Positions 1-9,047 of a stretch of DNA of 64,000 nucleotides are shown one piece after another. This DNA comes from Aldehydirespirator sp965116965 (GTDB lineage: Bacteria; Actinomycetota; Acidimicrobiia; Acidimicrobiales; Aldehydirespiratoraceae). A program made the translations under genes and the position numbers. The notes below the pieces were generated by a model that was not told where the DNA came from, did not search any database, and saw nothing but the letters and a program-made list of their open reading frames with translations. The stretch spans positions 3,596,001 through 3,660,000 of the forward strand of contig OZ220743.1 in NCBI GenBank assembly GCA_965116965.1. Direction: 5' to 3'. Position 1 is the first letter of the stretch; each line of letters starts with the position of its first letter.

Positions 1-3000
1 CTCTGCACTCTGCTGTTGTTATGCGGCTTCGAAGGGTACGAGCTTGCTTCTGCGGGCCAGGCTTGGGATTCCGGGGTGAATGGTCTCCCGCCTCTAGATG
101 ATGTGGCGGACACCTCGCTGGCTCCGTCCCGCGAGGTGCTAAGAGCAGCTCTGGCCACGAATCTGTTCAGGCCCGAGGGCGAAACGGGACGCGTTCCTAG
201 CCATCGTCTCATCGCGGAGTTCCTGGTCGGTCGCTATCTTGCCAGTCTCATCGAGCGCGGGCTGCCCGCCCGAAGGGTCGTTGCGTTGATGACCGGCCCC
301 AGCGACGGGCGAGTTGTTTCGGCGTTGCGGGGCCTCTCGGCCTGGCTGGCGGCGTACCCCGGCGAGGCCCGCTCGCAACTGATCGACGCCGATCCGGTGG
401 GTATCGGCCTCTACGGTGACATCGGGGGGTTCACCCTCCACGACCGAGAGCGCCTGCTGCGGTCCCTCGTGGAGTTCGCCGCCCAGGGACCGTTGTTCGG
501 CCACGCCTGGCAGGACGACCGAGCCGTCGGATATGGAGACGACACGGCGAGGGCCTTCCGGTCTCTCGCCTCGGCCGACATGATGGAATCGATCAGGCGC
601 GTGCTGCACACCCCCGTCGGCCAGCCTCACCGCGAGCGAACCGTGGCCTTCATGCTGGAGGTGCTCTCCGAGGCGGAAGAGGCTGAGAAGGAGTCGCTGA
701 TCCCACTCGTGCCGGAACTGAGGACGATCATGCGCGACCCTGATGGACCGCCGTGGGTCACCGCCAGGGCCGTTGACGCATACATACGTGTTGCTCCTCC
801 CGGCGAAGACACCGCCCTGGTGCTGGCTGAACATCTCGCGGCCATTCGAGACGGGGTGACGCCTGATCCCGACGAAGGCATGCGCGTCACTCTGCTCAAG
901 CATCTCTACCCGGCTGTGATCGGAGCGGCGGAGGTCTGGCGCTGCGGCCTTCCCCGACCTGGTCACAACATCATCGGCAGCCTGTCGAGTTTCTGGCATT
1001 TGCACGTCTTGCGGACATACTCCGGCGAGTCCATAGCAGAGTTGCTAGACGCCCTGAGTGAAGACGCTGAACACCTCGTCCCAGCTTTGGCCCATTCGTA
1101 TCTCGTCGACCTGCCCGTTCAGCTACTGGCCAGCGGCCTTCGTGCGTTCGGAGACTCGCTTGACATAGACAGGCTGTTCGGCTGGCTCGATGTCGCTGGC
1201 AGGACAGATCTCGCGAGCGCCCGCAACGAGGATGACGCTCGCTTCGTCCGGGAGTGGCTCGAGAACCACCCGCACGTGCAGAAGGCGGTGTTCCTCATCT
1301 GGTTGCGGCGCCAAGTAGTGGAGGAGCCGGACAGATCCCGTGGGCATTGGTTCTGCGACGCGCTGCACAGCAGTCAGCTTCCCGGAGACCTCGGGCTGTG
1401 GTGTCTAGATCAGGCCATAGCGCTAGAGCACAGCGAGCCAGATCTCGCGCTACAGCTGCTGGACCAGTCGTACTCCGCCCTGGCGAATCCGACCATTCGA
1501 GAGGGCTTGACCCTCGACGTCATGCGCGCCCGGATCGGCACAGGATCGCTGACCCTACGTCTCGCCGAGCACGAGAATCGACGCTCGACGGAAGCGGAGA
1601 TGGATGAGCACCGCCGCGAGATGGAAGAACGGCGAGAGCAGTGGCGAGAACAGCGGAACAAAAAGGAAGCGCAGCGGCAGCAGGGTTGGCAGGAGGGTCT
1701 TCGCTCTCAACTCAACGACCTGCGAAGCAACCAGTTCTTTGTGCCGGACTTGCACACCCTGGCGCAGGCGTACCTCGGGATGTTCGCAAGTGTGGACCGA
1801 GAATCATCCCCTCGGCAACGCATTCACGACTTCATCGGCGGCGACGATGTTCTCGTTGATGCGGTCATGGCCGCGATCCGGGAAGCCGTCTTCCGAGACG
1901 ATGTGCCCACAGTGGAAGACACCGTCTTGCTGCACGCCGAGTCGAAGCACTCGTGGCTGGCGTATCCGGTCCTGGCGAGCCTCCACCTCCTCAGAGAGGA
2001 GGACCCGGCCCGCCTGGACGTCATAGGCGACGACCGGAAGCGCGAGGCCCTGGCCATTCTCTACTGCGTTCCCAGTGACAGAGGGGGGGCGCACTGGCAT
2101 GAGCACTGGTTCCAGAGGGAACCTGAACTGGTCCTGGATGTCCTATACATGTGCGCAGTCCCGCAATTGCGGGCCGGTGCCGAGTTCGTGCCCTGCCTAG
2201 ACGCCCTCGACAGCTTCAGCGGGCGCGACGACTCGGTCCCCCACTTGGGGTTCGACAAGGGCACTGGGCTGTTCGAGGCTCGCCCTCCGACACCGCGCTT
2301 CGGTGACCACGATGACTTGATCCGCGACACGAGGCTGCGGGTGCTTGACGCGATCCCTACGCGGACCTCGAACAAGCAGATGAGCCTGCTTGACGATCTG
2401 TTGGCCCATGCGATGCAAGATGCAGACAAGGCGCCGCTTCGGGAAATTGCCGCGAGGAAGCTGTCGCTGAGGAGCCTGACAGTTAGTCAGCGGACGCGCT
2501 GGCTGGCCGTCGATGCGCTGCTATCCGACCGCTCGAACCTCGAGCCTCTGAGGGAGTACGTCATCCAGAACGAGGTGAGAGTCCGACATCTCGCAGAGTT
2601 CTTCCGCCGCACGTCGCGCCGCGACAACATGCGCCGATCAGTCCTGGCCGACGTGCGCGAACCGGAGGTGCTCAAGAACGCGATCGAGATCCTCGGTCCC
2701 TCATTCGGACCTGTCGAATGGGAGGGCTCGATCACGCTCGGGATGGAGATGTCGGAACTCCTAGCTGTGCTGATCGCACAACTCGGCACCTTGGCAGGAG
2801 CCGATGCAGACCAGGCCTTCAGTGATCTGATCGACGATCCTCGACTGGAGCGCTGGCACGACCAGCTCGTCTCGGCCCATGAACGCCAGCACGTGGTCCA
2901 TCGTGACGCCTCATTTCGCCATCCCAGGATCGAAGAGGTCCAACGCACACTCAGCCACGGAGCACCCGCAAACGCCGCCGACCTGGCCGCGCTTCTTCAG

Positions 3001-3510
3001 GACCGATTGGCCGACATTTCAGCCGACGTGCGAGGGGGCAACGACAACCCGTGGCGGAACTACTGGAGCGATGACCGAAGCAGACCCCCGACCAAGCCGA
3101 AGCACGAGGACTCGTGCCGCGACGCATTGCTCACGGACCTCAAGAAGCGGCTGCCCGACGAGGTTGACGCCGCGCCGGAGGGTCGCTACGCCGCGGACAA
3201 CCGAGCCGACATCCGCGCCAGCTGTTCCGGGTTCAACGTGCCCGTCGAGATCAAGAAGAACTCGCACCCCGACCTCTGGACTGCCATTCGCAGACAGCTC
3301 ATCGACAAGTACACCACCGACCCGGCAACGTCGGGATACGGCATCTACCTCGTGCTGTGGTTCGGCGCCAACGTGACTAGGACCCCGCCCGACCGTAGGC
3401 GACCTGACACCCCCGAAGCGCTGAAGACGAAGTTGGAGCAGGAGTTGACCGCTGACGAGGCCCGCAAGATCTCGGTGATCGTCATGGACGTCGCCAAGCC
3501 GGGCTCGTAG
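1..3510 (+). CDS. Large defence-like protein with C-terminal PD-(D/E)xK nuclease motif (5' partial)
   Basis: The reading frame is open from the first base, so the N-terminus, possibly an NTPase domain, lies outside the window. Most of the visible 1,160 residues are leucine- and arginine-rich and probably helical, with one highly charged stretch near residues 520-560 that looks coiled-coil. The C-terminal 130 residues carry a restriction-nuclease-like pattern: an acidic residue near 1031, Asp near 1065 (RADIR) and Glu-x-Lys near 1078-1080 (VEIKK), numbering from the TTG at 16. This suggests a nuclease effector on a large sensor scaffold, as in STAND/NACHT-type anti-phage proteins. The neighbouring restriction-modification genes support a defence role. 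No NTPase motif is visible here, so the family is inferred. It could instead be a stand-alone DNA-repair protein. Confidence 0.6.
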   Translation, partial: LCTLLLLCGFEGYELASAGQAWDSGVNGLPPLDDVADTSLAPSREVLRAALATNLFRPEGETGRVPSHRLIAEFLVGRYLASLIERGLPARRVVALMTGPSDGRVVSALRGLSAWLAAYPGEARSQLIDADPVGIGLYGDIGGFTLHDRERLLRSLVEFAAQGPLFGHAWQDDRAVGYGDDTARAFRSLASADMMESIRRVLHTPVGQPHRERTVAFMLEVLSEAEEAEKESLIPLVPELRTIMRDPDGPPWVTARAVDAYIRVAPPGEDTALVLAEHLAAIRDGVTPDPDEGMRVTLLKHLYPAVIGAAEVWRCGLPRPGHNIIGSLSSFWHLHVLRTYSGESIAELLDALSEDAEHLVPALAHSYLVDLPVQLLASGLRAFGDSLDIDRLFGWLDVAGRTDLASARNEDDARFVREWLENHPHVQKAVFLIWLRRQVVEEPDRSRGHWFCDALHSSQLPGDLGLWCLDQAIALEHSEPDLALQLLDQSYSALANPTIREGLTLDVMRARIGTGSLTLRLAEHENRRSTEAEMDEHRREMEERREQWREQRNKKEAQRQQGWQEGLRSQLNDLRSNQFFVPDLHTLAQAYLGMFASVDRESSPRQRIHDFIGGDDVLVDAVMAAIREAVFRDDVPTVEDTVLLHAESKHSWLAYPVLASLHLLREEDPARLDVIGDDRKREALAILYCVPSDRGGAHWHEHWFQREPELVLDVLYMCAVPQLRAGAEFVPCLDALDSFSGRDDSVPHLGFDKGTGLFEARPPTPRFGDHDDLIRDTRLRVLDAIPTRTSNKQMSLLDDLLAHAMQDADKAPLREIAARKLSLRSLTVSQRTRWLAVDALLSDRSNLEPLREYVIQNEVRVRHLAEFFRRTSRRDNMRRSVLADVREPEVLKNAIEILGPSFGPVEWEGSITLGMEMSELLAVLIAQLGTLAGADADQAFSDLIDDPRLERWHDQLVSAHERQHVVHRDASFRHPRIEEVQRTLSHGAPANAADLAALLQDRLADISADVRGGNDNPWRNYWSDDRSRPPTKPKHEDSCRDALLTDLKKRLPDEVDAAPEGRYAADNRADIRASCSGFNVPVEIKKNSHPDLWTAIRRQLIDKYTTDPATSGYGIYLVLWFGANVTRTPPDRRRPDTPEALKTKLEQELTADEARKISVIVMDVAKPGS

Positions 3511-3616
3511 TGCCACCGTAGACATCGCGCTGACTACGGCCAGCGGCAGTCAGGGTGCGTGCCTGGAGCCATAGGAACTCAGGTCGCAGGCAACGGCTTG
3601 GGTAGCCTTCGGCACC

Positions 3617-4495
3617 ATGGGGCAGTCGCACACCGCGGACGAGGTTCTCAATCTAGCAGGGCAGGTTCGTCCACCTACGATCAAGGGCCTACCTAGCGGC
3701 TACCGATACGGAGTGACGCGCTACGCCGACGTAATCCTGCAAGAGGCGTTCCGTGACCGATTCGACGACTTGCAGGTAGCGCTAGAGGACTTCCGTCCGA
3801 CGTTGGACGAACTCCGAGCGGGCGGCGGGGGCCGGACCGTCTTTGTGAGACGATTCGACGAATCGCTCGCGAGCATGATCGACGAGTCCGGCAGCGGCGA
3901 CGAACAAGCGGATCGAACGATTTGGGGCAAGCAGAACATCACCATCGAGAAGGCCATCGGGTTCGACGGCCTAACCGAACCCGTCTCGAAGGTCCGCGGC
4001 CATGAGATCGACATGTTCGGGAAAGGCTCGCTGGCGTATCCATTCCCGGGCGTAGCTGTCGAAATGGAGTGGAACAACAAGGATCCCTTCTTCGACCGCG
4101 ATCTGATCAACTTCCAGGCTCTACATCATGAGGGAGCGATAGCTGTCGGCGTGATCGTCACCCGCGGGCCCGATCTGCAGAATCTGATCTCCGGAGTCAT
4201 TCGCAGCAAGGACGGCGGCTTCAAATACGGCTCTTCGACGACCCACTGGGACAAGCTCGTGCCCCGCGTGAACCTGGGTGGTGGAGGCGAGTGCCCGCTG
4301 CTACTGATCGGCATCGAACCCGACAGGATCGATGGTGTAAGACTCGCCCGCGACGTCAGGGCGAAACTCGACAAGGCAGAGGCGCTCAAGGGGTCGTGGC
4401 GGAGCGACTACTCGAAGTGGAGCGACGCCAAGCCGGTCTACGAAGCCCTCCGCGATGAGGCGCTAGCGATGATGCCGCCTCTTGCTGAGCAGTAG
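3617..4495 (+). CDS. Type II restriction endonuclease, BamHI/BglII/BstYI-like
   Basis: A 292-residue protein predicted to cut double-stranded DNA at a short palindrome. The active-site pattern is Asp132 (HEID), then Glu149-Met-Glu151 followed by WNNKDPFFDRDL, which matches the D...ExE arrangement of BamHI and related enzymes. Length also fits the 200-300 residues usual for the family. The ATG at 3617 is the first good start after a 106-bp gap. The gene runs tail to tail with the adenine methyltransferase, with only 12 bp between stop codons, a classic type II layout. The recognition site cannot be read from sequence. A BglII- or BstYI-like GATC-core site is a guess from family resemblance. 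Confidence 0.8.
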   Translation: MGQSHTADEVLNLAGQVRPPTIKGLPSGYRYGVTRYADVILQEAFRDRFDDLQVALEDFRPTLDELRAGGGGRTVFVRRFDESLASMIDESGSGDEQADRTIWGKQNITIEKAIGFDGLTEPVSKVRGHEIDMFGKGSLAYPFPGVAVEMEWNNKDPFFDRDLINFQALHHEGAIAVGVIVTRGPDLQNLISGVIRSKDGGFKYGSSTTHWDKLVPRVNLGGGGECPLLLIGIEPDRIDGVRLARDVRAKLDKAEALKGSWRSDYSKWSDAKPVYEALRDEALAMMPPLAEQ

Positions 4496-4507
4496 ACGAC
4501 CAGTGGA

Positions 4508-5353
4508 TCAGCTGTACGCGGCGTAGCGCTTGGCCCGCGGCTCGACATCGTCGTCGGCCTCCAGCCCCCATGAGGTCCAACCAGGGCGCGAGTACCGGGC
4601 GAACAATTCCAGGTACGGGCCGGGTGAGCAGGCCTCGATGATGTCGTATTGCTCGTCGGGCTTGCGCGAGTGCTCCCGTTTGCGAGTCTCGATGATGTTC
4701 ACCTGCCGGCGACCCGGCGGCAGCGTCCGCATACTGCCCCGTACGCCGAACAGGATGATCTCGGTCACGTTTCGGAAGTAGAAGCCCACGCCACGGCCGT
4801 CGGGGCCACCGTCCTTGCGGCGCTTAGCCCACACCAGATTCGACTTGTAGGCGAAGCCCCACGACTCCATCACGGCGAGCCCGTCGGCAATCAGCGCGTT
4901 CGGCACCCACAGGTAGAGGTGGGCCTGCTCGGCGACGATCTCGCTTACCGGCAAGGCCCGGATCTCCGCCGTCGTCATCGTGTCATAGCGCGACAACCGC
5001 CGATGCTCGGGTGCCACCTTCCCGGTACGGTTCATGAAGCGCCAAGGCGGGTCAGCGAGCAGCGTGGAGAACGGGCTGTCCGCCAATCGCATCAAATCAT
5101 CTGCGGCCGCACGCGCTTCGCCATTGGTTCGATCCGAAGATGCAACCCTGCCCCCTGGCTTGGGCACCACGCGCACCTCATGACCGAGCACTTCAGCGAG
5201 ACGGGCGATGGTCGAGACCTGCGGATTGTGGCCATTCCCGCTAAGTAGTCGCCGGACCGAGGCGGGTTGGGTATCAGCCAGGCGGGCAAGCTCGGTCTTT
5301 GACAGGCCTGCCCGTCGACGGGCTTCGTCGAGTCCTCGAAGAAGATCGGTCAT
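4508..5353 (-). CDS. HTH-fused MT-A70 family DNA N6-adenine methyltransferase
   Basis: This 281-residue protein is predicted to methylate adenine in the site cut by the convergent endonuclease. Residues about 1-60 form a Cro/XRE helix-turn-helix (LSKTELARLADTQPASVRRL). Residues about 95-265 are an MT-A70 methyltransferase with the catalytic DPPW motif at 101-104. Type II systems often use a separate small controller protein. Here the DNA-binding module is fused to the methylase, so it may repress its own promoter through the inverted repeat at 5381-5396. The start is the ATG at 5353. No Shine-Dalgarno is visible, so a leaderless transcript is possible. The methylase call is firm, the autoregulation is inferred. 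Confidence 0.85.
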   Translation of the reverse strand: MTDLLRGLDEARRRAGLSKTELARLADTQPASVRRLLSGNGHNPQVSTIARLAEVLGHEVRVVPKPGGRVASSDRTNGEARAAADDLMRLADSPFSTLLADPPWRFMNRTGKVAPEHRRLSRYDTMTTAEIRALPVSEIVAEQAHLYLWVPNALIADGLAVMESWGFAYKSNLVWAKRRKDGGPDGRGVGFYFRNVTEIILFGVRGSMRTLPPGRRQVNIIETRKREHSRKPDEQYDIIEACSPGPYLELFARYSRPGWTSWGLEADDDVEPRAKRYAAYS

Positions 5354-5380
5354 GGCGGATCGGTCATTCAGCGGCCTACC

Positions 5381-5396
5381 GTAACATCAGCGTTAC
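5381..5396. promoter_or_regulatory. Inverted repeat, candidate operator of the methyltransferase gene
   Basis: Perfect 5-bp arms GTAAC and GTTAC are separated by 6 bp. The repeat sits about 28-43 bp upstream of the methyltransferase ATG, where a controller box would overlap the promoter. The gene product has an N-terminal HTH, so self-binding is the natural guess. Confidence 0.4.
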
Positions 5397-5422
5397 ACAT
5401 AGTCGAGTATTTTGATGCTAGA

Positions 5423-5453
5423 GGCTGCCGACGACACCTGTTCGTCGGCAGCC
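5423..5453 (-). terminator. Strong hairpin after the rnhB operon
   Basis: Perfect 12-bp arms (GGCTGCCGACGA and its complement) flank a 7-nt loop. The hairpin lies 65 bp past the last stop codon of the leftward 5518-6675 pair and upstream of the methyltransferase gene. It lacks a U-tract, as is common in actinobacteria, so it is a terminator or RNA 3'-end stabiliser by inference. Confidence 0.5.
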
Positions 5454-5517
5454 CTCACGATGTCACGAGTGTCGGCCTCGACGACAATCACGTTTCGTGT
5501 GTCTCTCCAGAGGATCT

Positions 5518-5850
5518 TCAGCCTTCGACTAGGGCGATGAGTTCCTCGTCGCTGGGGATCTCTACGCCGGGCACGTAGTACGTGTAGAGGCTGGCGATCA
5601 CCTCGCCCAGACCGGAGTCGTCGCCGGCGGCCAGCTCGGCCGTAATCACCGAGCCGTGCATGTGCAGCGACGCCAGACGGCCGGTGGCCAGCATCCGGCG
5701 GGCCAGCTCGTCGCAGGGTCGGTCCCCGATGATCTCCTCACCGGCCCGGTAGCGCTCGTGACCCATGCCGGTGACGGTCCGGTTCAGTTCGAAGCGCACG
5801 AGGCCGGATCGGGGCGACGAGGTGCGCAGGAAGGTGACGGGCTGGCCCAT
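5518..5850 (-). CDS. Small conserved protein, possibly Nfu/NifU N-terminal-like
   Basis: A 110-residue protein encoded 12 bp downstream of rnhB on the same strand, probably cotranscribed. Its middle (DELARRMLATGRLASLHMHG followed by a VITAEL-type strand) faintly resembles the N-terminal domain of Nfu iron-sulfur scaffold proteins, where a short helix precedes a strand. There is no cysteine pair for cluster binding, so scaffold activity is not supported. No signal peptide or membrane segment is visible. The function is unknown and the family link is weak. Confidence 0.5.
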   Translation of the reverse strand: MGQPVTFLRTSSPRSGLVRFELNRTVTGMGHERYRAGEEIIGDRPCDELARRMLATGRLASLHMHGSVITAELAAGDDSGLGEVIASLYTYYVPGVEIPSDEELIALVEG

Positions 5851-5862
5851 GGCGACTGCAGG

Positions 5863-6675
5863 CTACAGCCGCCCGCCCGACACGGCGGCGTGTCCCGCAG
5901 GCGTGTCGAACAGCTGCGGGTGGGCGTCCTCGGGCGGCGGGAGGACACGGGGTACGCCGCTCCAGCGCAGGTCGTCCATGAACACCCAGCGGCGGCGGTG
6001 GATGGCACACGGACCCCAGGCGGCCAGCGCGGCGATGTGGCGCGGGCAGGGGTAGCCCTTGTTGGACGCGAACCAGTAGGCCGGGTAGCGCTCCGCGGCG
6101 GCGACCATGAGGCGGTCGCGGGTGACCTTGGCCACCACCGAGGCGGACGCGATCGACAGGCTCGACGCGTCGCCCCGCACGATGGTGGTGACCCCGGGTC
6201 CGCGATCGCTCTCGATGTCGCTCTCCCCGTCGCCGTTTCCGGCCTGGTCGTTCGGCGAGGCCAGGAAGTTCCACTTCCCGTCCACCAGCACATGGTCCAC
6301 CTCAAGCCCCAGCCCGTCGATAGCCCGCCGGGCGGCCAGGCGCTGGGCGTCGGCCATGCCCAGCTCGGTGCACTCGGTGACGGTGGCGTGGCCGACCGAT
6401 ACCGCCCGGGCCCAGGCCCGAATGCGGTCGTGAAGCGTCTCGCGCTCGGCTGCGGTGAGCATCTTCGAGTCACGCACCTTGTAGATGCGCCTATCGGGAT
6501 CGGCGACCACGGCCGCCACCGTGAGTGGGCCGGCCCAAGACCCCCGGCCCACCTCGTCGACGCCGGCCACCACGCCGGTACCGGAGTCCCACAGCGCCCG
6601 CTCCGCCCGCAGCCCGGGGGCCCGTCCCCGCAGGGCGCGCCGGAGAGGCGCTGCGGTCGGAGTGGTGGAGGCCAT
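5863..6675 (-). CDS. rnhB: Ribonuclease HII
   Basis: RNase HII removes ribonucleotides from DNA and the RNA strand of RNA-DNA hybrids. The 270-residue protein has the N-terminal signature GVDEVGRGSWAGP with catalytic Asp40 and Glu41, a further Asp near 132 (VLVDGKWN) and a C-terminal carboxylate in the AKVTRD segment near 187. A stretch of about 20 residues rich in Gly, Asp and Glu after the second strand is an insertion compared with compact family members. The start is the ATG at 6675, and the gene is followed 12 bp later by a small protein gene. Housekeeping function, well supported. Confidence 0.92.
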   Translation of the reverse strand: MASTTPTAAPLRRALRGRAPGLRAERALWDSGTGVVAGVDEVGRGSWAGPLTVAAVVADPDRRIYKVRDSKMLTAAERETLHDRIRAWARAVSVGHATVTECTELGMADAQRLAARRAIDGLGLEVDHVLVDGKWNFLASPNDQAGNGDGESDIESDRGPGVTTIVRGDASSLSIASASVVAKVTRDRLMVAAAERYPAYWFASNKGYPCPRHIAALAAWGPCAIHRRRWVFMDDLRWSGVPRVLPPPEDAHPQLFDTPAGHAAVSGGRL

Positions 6676-6707
6676 CGGCGCGACCGTAGCCGCGCCGGGT
6701 TAGTGAC

Positions 6708-7196
6708 CTAAAGCGTCCAGGTGGAGAGGACCAGCGCCCTGTCGCGCCAGGCCTGGATGTTGGCGTCCAGGACGTCGAGCGGGTTGAACGGGGTCACGCC
6801 CTCCATGACGTCGTCCTCGCGCATGCCGTACAGCGCGCCCATGGCGAAGCGGCAGCAGTAGACGGTGGCGCCCTCGTTGATGAGGGTCTGGAGCTGGCGG
6901 TTGTACCCGAGGTTGCCGGGGAAGCCCTCCTGGCCCACCGCCGGGTAGCCCCGGGCGGCGTTGGCCATCAGCACGGCCGGGCCGTACAGCACGAACGTGA
7001 GCTTGAAGCCCTTGCGCTGCAAGCGGGTGGCGGTGAGCATGTTCACCAGGCCGACTGAGCCCTCGAAGGGCACCGTGTGCATGAACACGTACGCCTGGTC
7101 GCCCTCCTCGGCCTTGTAGTCGGGGAAGACCTTCTCCTCGATGTTGTGCATCACGTCGCCTTCCTGTGGCGGCGGGATGGTCACTGTCTTGGGCAC
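6708..7196 (-). CDS. DsrE-fold protein, MSMEG_0572/Sll0783 nitrogen-starvation family
   Basis: This 162-residue protein matches the Sll0783/MSMEG_0572 family remembered from Nit1C gene clusters: GLVNMLTATRLQRKGFK, a glycine-rich YPAVGQEGFPGN loop, CRFAMGALYG, NPLDVLD and a C-terminal TWTL. The DsrE fold usually carries sulfur or binds small ligands. The cyanobacterial member is linked to the nitrogen-starvation response. Two adjacent cysteines (VYCC) could be reactive. It marks the left end of the nitrogen cluster, which also holds the GNAT, radical SAM, AIR-synthase-like and glycosyltransferase partners. The biochemical role is unknown in the whole family. Confidence 0.75.
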   Translation of the reverse strand: MPKTVTIPPPQEGDVMHNIEEKVFPDYKAEEGDQAYVFMHTVPFEGSVGLVNMLTATRLQRKGFKLTFVLYGPAVLMANAARGYPAVGQEGFPGNLGYNRQLQTLINEGATVYCCRFAMGALYGMREDDVMEGVTPFNPLDVLDANIQAWRDRALVLSTWTL

Positions 7197-7330
7197 GGTT
7201 GCCTCCTTGTTGTTGTGTGGGTGCTTGTTGGTGTGTCGGTCATCGCTTCTTGTGGGGCGTTGTGTGGGTCGATGCTGTTGTGGGCTGTTGCTGTGTTGGT
7301 CTGTTGTTGTGGATCAATGCTTGTCGGATC

Positions 7331-7591
7331 TCAGACCGCCGGTCCTTGGGGCCGGCCGGAGCGGATGGGCCAGGCCCTCCGGTGGGAGCCCGGCAGCGCC
7401 CCTATGACGCGCCGCCGCAAGCCCCAGGGCAGCAGGCGGTAGGCCGGTGTGAACACATTCATCCAGAAGTGCTCACGCAGGCTGCCAGCCTTCTCCGGCA
7501 TCCTCGCGCCGTAGCGGGAGCCGACACGCCGCTGGGCGTCGATGGCCAGGTAGTGCTCGGAGTTGGAGCGGAGCCACTGAGCGAATCCCAT
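7331..7591 (-). CDS. Small basic protein of unknown function
   Basis: An 86-residue protein starting at the ATG at 7591, 13 bp after the stop of the FAD oxidoreductase gene and probably in its operon. It is rich in Arg, Trp and Tyr (MGFAQWLRSNSEHYLAID, then a basic tail), with no clear membrane helix or metal motif. I do not recognise it. The reading frame continues further upstream, but that part is antisense to the oxidoreductase frame and unconvincing. The 134 bp between this gene and the DsrE-like gene hold only T- and G-rich sequence with no feature I can name. Confidence 0.5.
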   Translation of the reverse strand: MGFAQWLRSNSEHYLAIDAQRRVGSRYGARMPEKAGSLREHFWMNVFTPAYRLLPWGLRRRVIGALPGSHRRAWPIRSGRPQGPAV

Positions 7592-7604
7592 GACGGCGCC
7601 GCCC

Positions 7605-8927
7605 CTACAGCCCGGCCAGCAGGTTCTGGGCGGCCACGGAGATCGGCTCGTTGAGAGCGCCGATGGCCGGTGAGTACACGTTCTCCATAGTGGCCAGCTC
7701 CTCGACGGTGAGGCCGACACGGACCGCCATGGCCAGGAAGTCGGCCCGCTCCTTGATGCCCTCGCCGCCGATCATCTGGGCCCCGATGAGCCGCAGCGAC
7801 CCGGGCTCGGCCAGCAGCTTGACGGTGATGGGCCTGACGCCCGGGTAGTAGCGGGCCCGGGTGATGCCCTGAGCCTTGCCCACGGCGTGATGTATTCCCA
7901 GCGCGGTGGCCAGCGTCTCCCCGAAGGACACCCCGCCGATCATCCACTCGCCGGCCAGCAGCCCCCACGGAACGAACACCGGCCGGTAGTGGCGGGTGCC
8001 GCCGGCGGCATTGGTTCCCGCCGTCTTGCCCTGCGCGTAGGCGTGGGAGCCGGTCAGTCCCTGGATCGGGATGTCGGAGACCCCGTGGGGGATCTCGGTG
8101 CAGTCCCCCGCGGCGTAGATGTTCGGATCGGACGTCTGCATCCTCGAGTCGACGATCAGGCCGCCGGTCGATCCCAGATCGAGGCCGGCCGCGGCGGCCA
8201 GCGGGTTGTTGGGCACCTTGTGGGTGCCGACGATGACGATGTCGGCCTCGATGTCGCCCTGCTGCGTCTCGACGCGGCTCACCGTTCCGTCGCCCTTGAA
8301 TGCGGTGACCCGGTTGCCCCACTGCATGTCGACGCCGGCGTCCTCCCAGGCCTGGCGCACCGGCTCGGAGATGTCGGGGTCGAGCACGTCGGCCATGGGC
8401 CAGGGGGCGGGATCGACGACGGTGCACTTGATCCCCCGGTGGCACAGGGCGGCCACCATCTCCATGGCCACCAGACCGGCGTCGACGACCACCGCGGACT
8501 GGCAGGAGTCGAGGCGCTTGTCCCACTCCATGGCCTCCCGGATGTACTTGACCTCGTAGATGCCGTCGAGATCGGCCCCGGGGACGTCGACGGCGGCGTA
8601 GTTCCATCCGGACGCGATCACCAGCCGGTCGTAGGACGCCTCGCCCTCGCCGGCCACGAGGAGGGTGCGCGACTTCGGGTTGATGGCCTCCACGGTGGTC
8701 TCGTAGTGGACGTCGATGCCGGTGGCTACGTACTGCTCCTTGGTGGCCAGGAAGAGCCGGTCGAACGAGTCGATCTCCTTGCCGTGGACGTAGGGGATGC
8801 CGCACGGGCTGTAGGCCACATCGGTGTCGGCGGTGTACACCACGACGTCGGCGTTCGGATCGACCACTTTGGCCGCGCCCGCAGCACCGATGCCTGCGGC
8901 GCCCCCGCCGACTACCGCTATCCGCAT
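7605..8927 (-). CDS. FAD-dependent pyridine nucleotide-disulfide oxidoreductase, NADH oxidase/CoA-disulfide reductase-like
   Basis: A 440-residue flavoprotein. Residues 1-15 form the FAD Rossmann motif (VVGGGAAGIGAAGAA). The segment AYSPCGIPY places a cysteine near 43 as in NADH oxidase and CoA-disulfide reductase, where it is redox-active. A second FAD contact (NIYAAGDC) lies near residue 275, followed by a dimerisation domain. In the central NAD-binding region the expected GxGxxG is degenerate (VVVDAGLVAMEM), so NAD(P)H binding may be altered. It lies beside OsmC and DsrE-fold proteins, hinting at thiol or sulfur redox chemistry in the nitrogen cluster. The substrate is unknown. Confidence 0.8.
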   Translation of the reverse strand: MRIAVVGGGAAGIGAAGAAKVVDPNADVVVYTADTDVAYSPCGIPYVHGKEIDSFDRLFLATKEQYVATGIDVHYETTVEAINPKSRTLLVAGEGEASYDRLVIASGWNYAAVDVPGADLDGIYEVKYIREAMEWDKRLDSCQSAVVVDAGLVAMEMVAALCHRGIKCTVVDPAPWPMADVLDPDISEPVRQAWEDAGVDMQWGNRVTAFKGDGTVSRVETQQGDIEADIVIVGTHKVPNNPLAAAAGLDLGSTGGLIVDSRMQTSDPNIYAAGDCTEIPHGVSDIPIQGLTGSHAYAQGKTAGTNAAGGTRHYRPVFVPWGLLAGEWMIGGVSFGETLATALGIHHAVGKAQGITRARYYPGVRPITVKLLAEPGSLRLIGAQMIGGEGIKERADFLAMAVRVGLTVEELATMENVYSPAIGALNEPISVAAQNLLAGL

Positions 8928-9047
8928 CGTGGGCCTTTCGTCACCGGACCTCCTGTTGAACCCGTCGTGTCGGATGAGATAACTGCGTATCGGAACCTAA
9001 AGCCGACCCCCGCCAGTGTCAAGCCGCGCCGACCCGGCGCACGCCCC

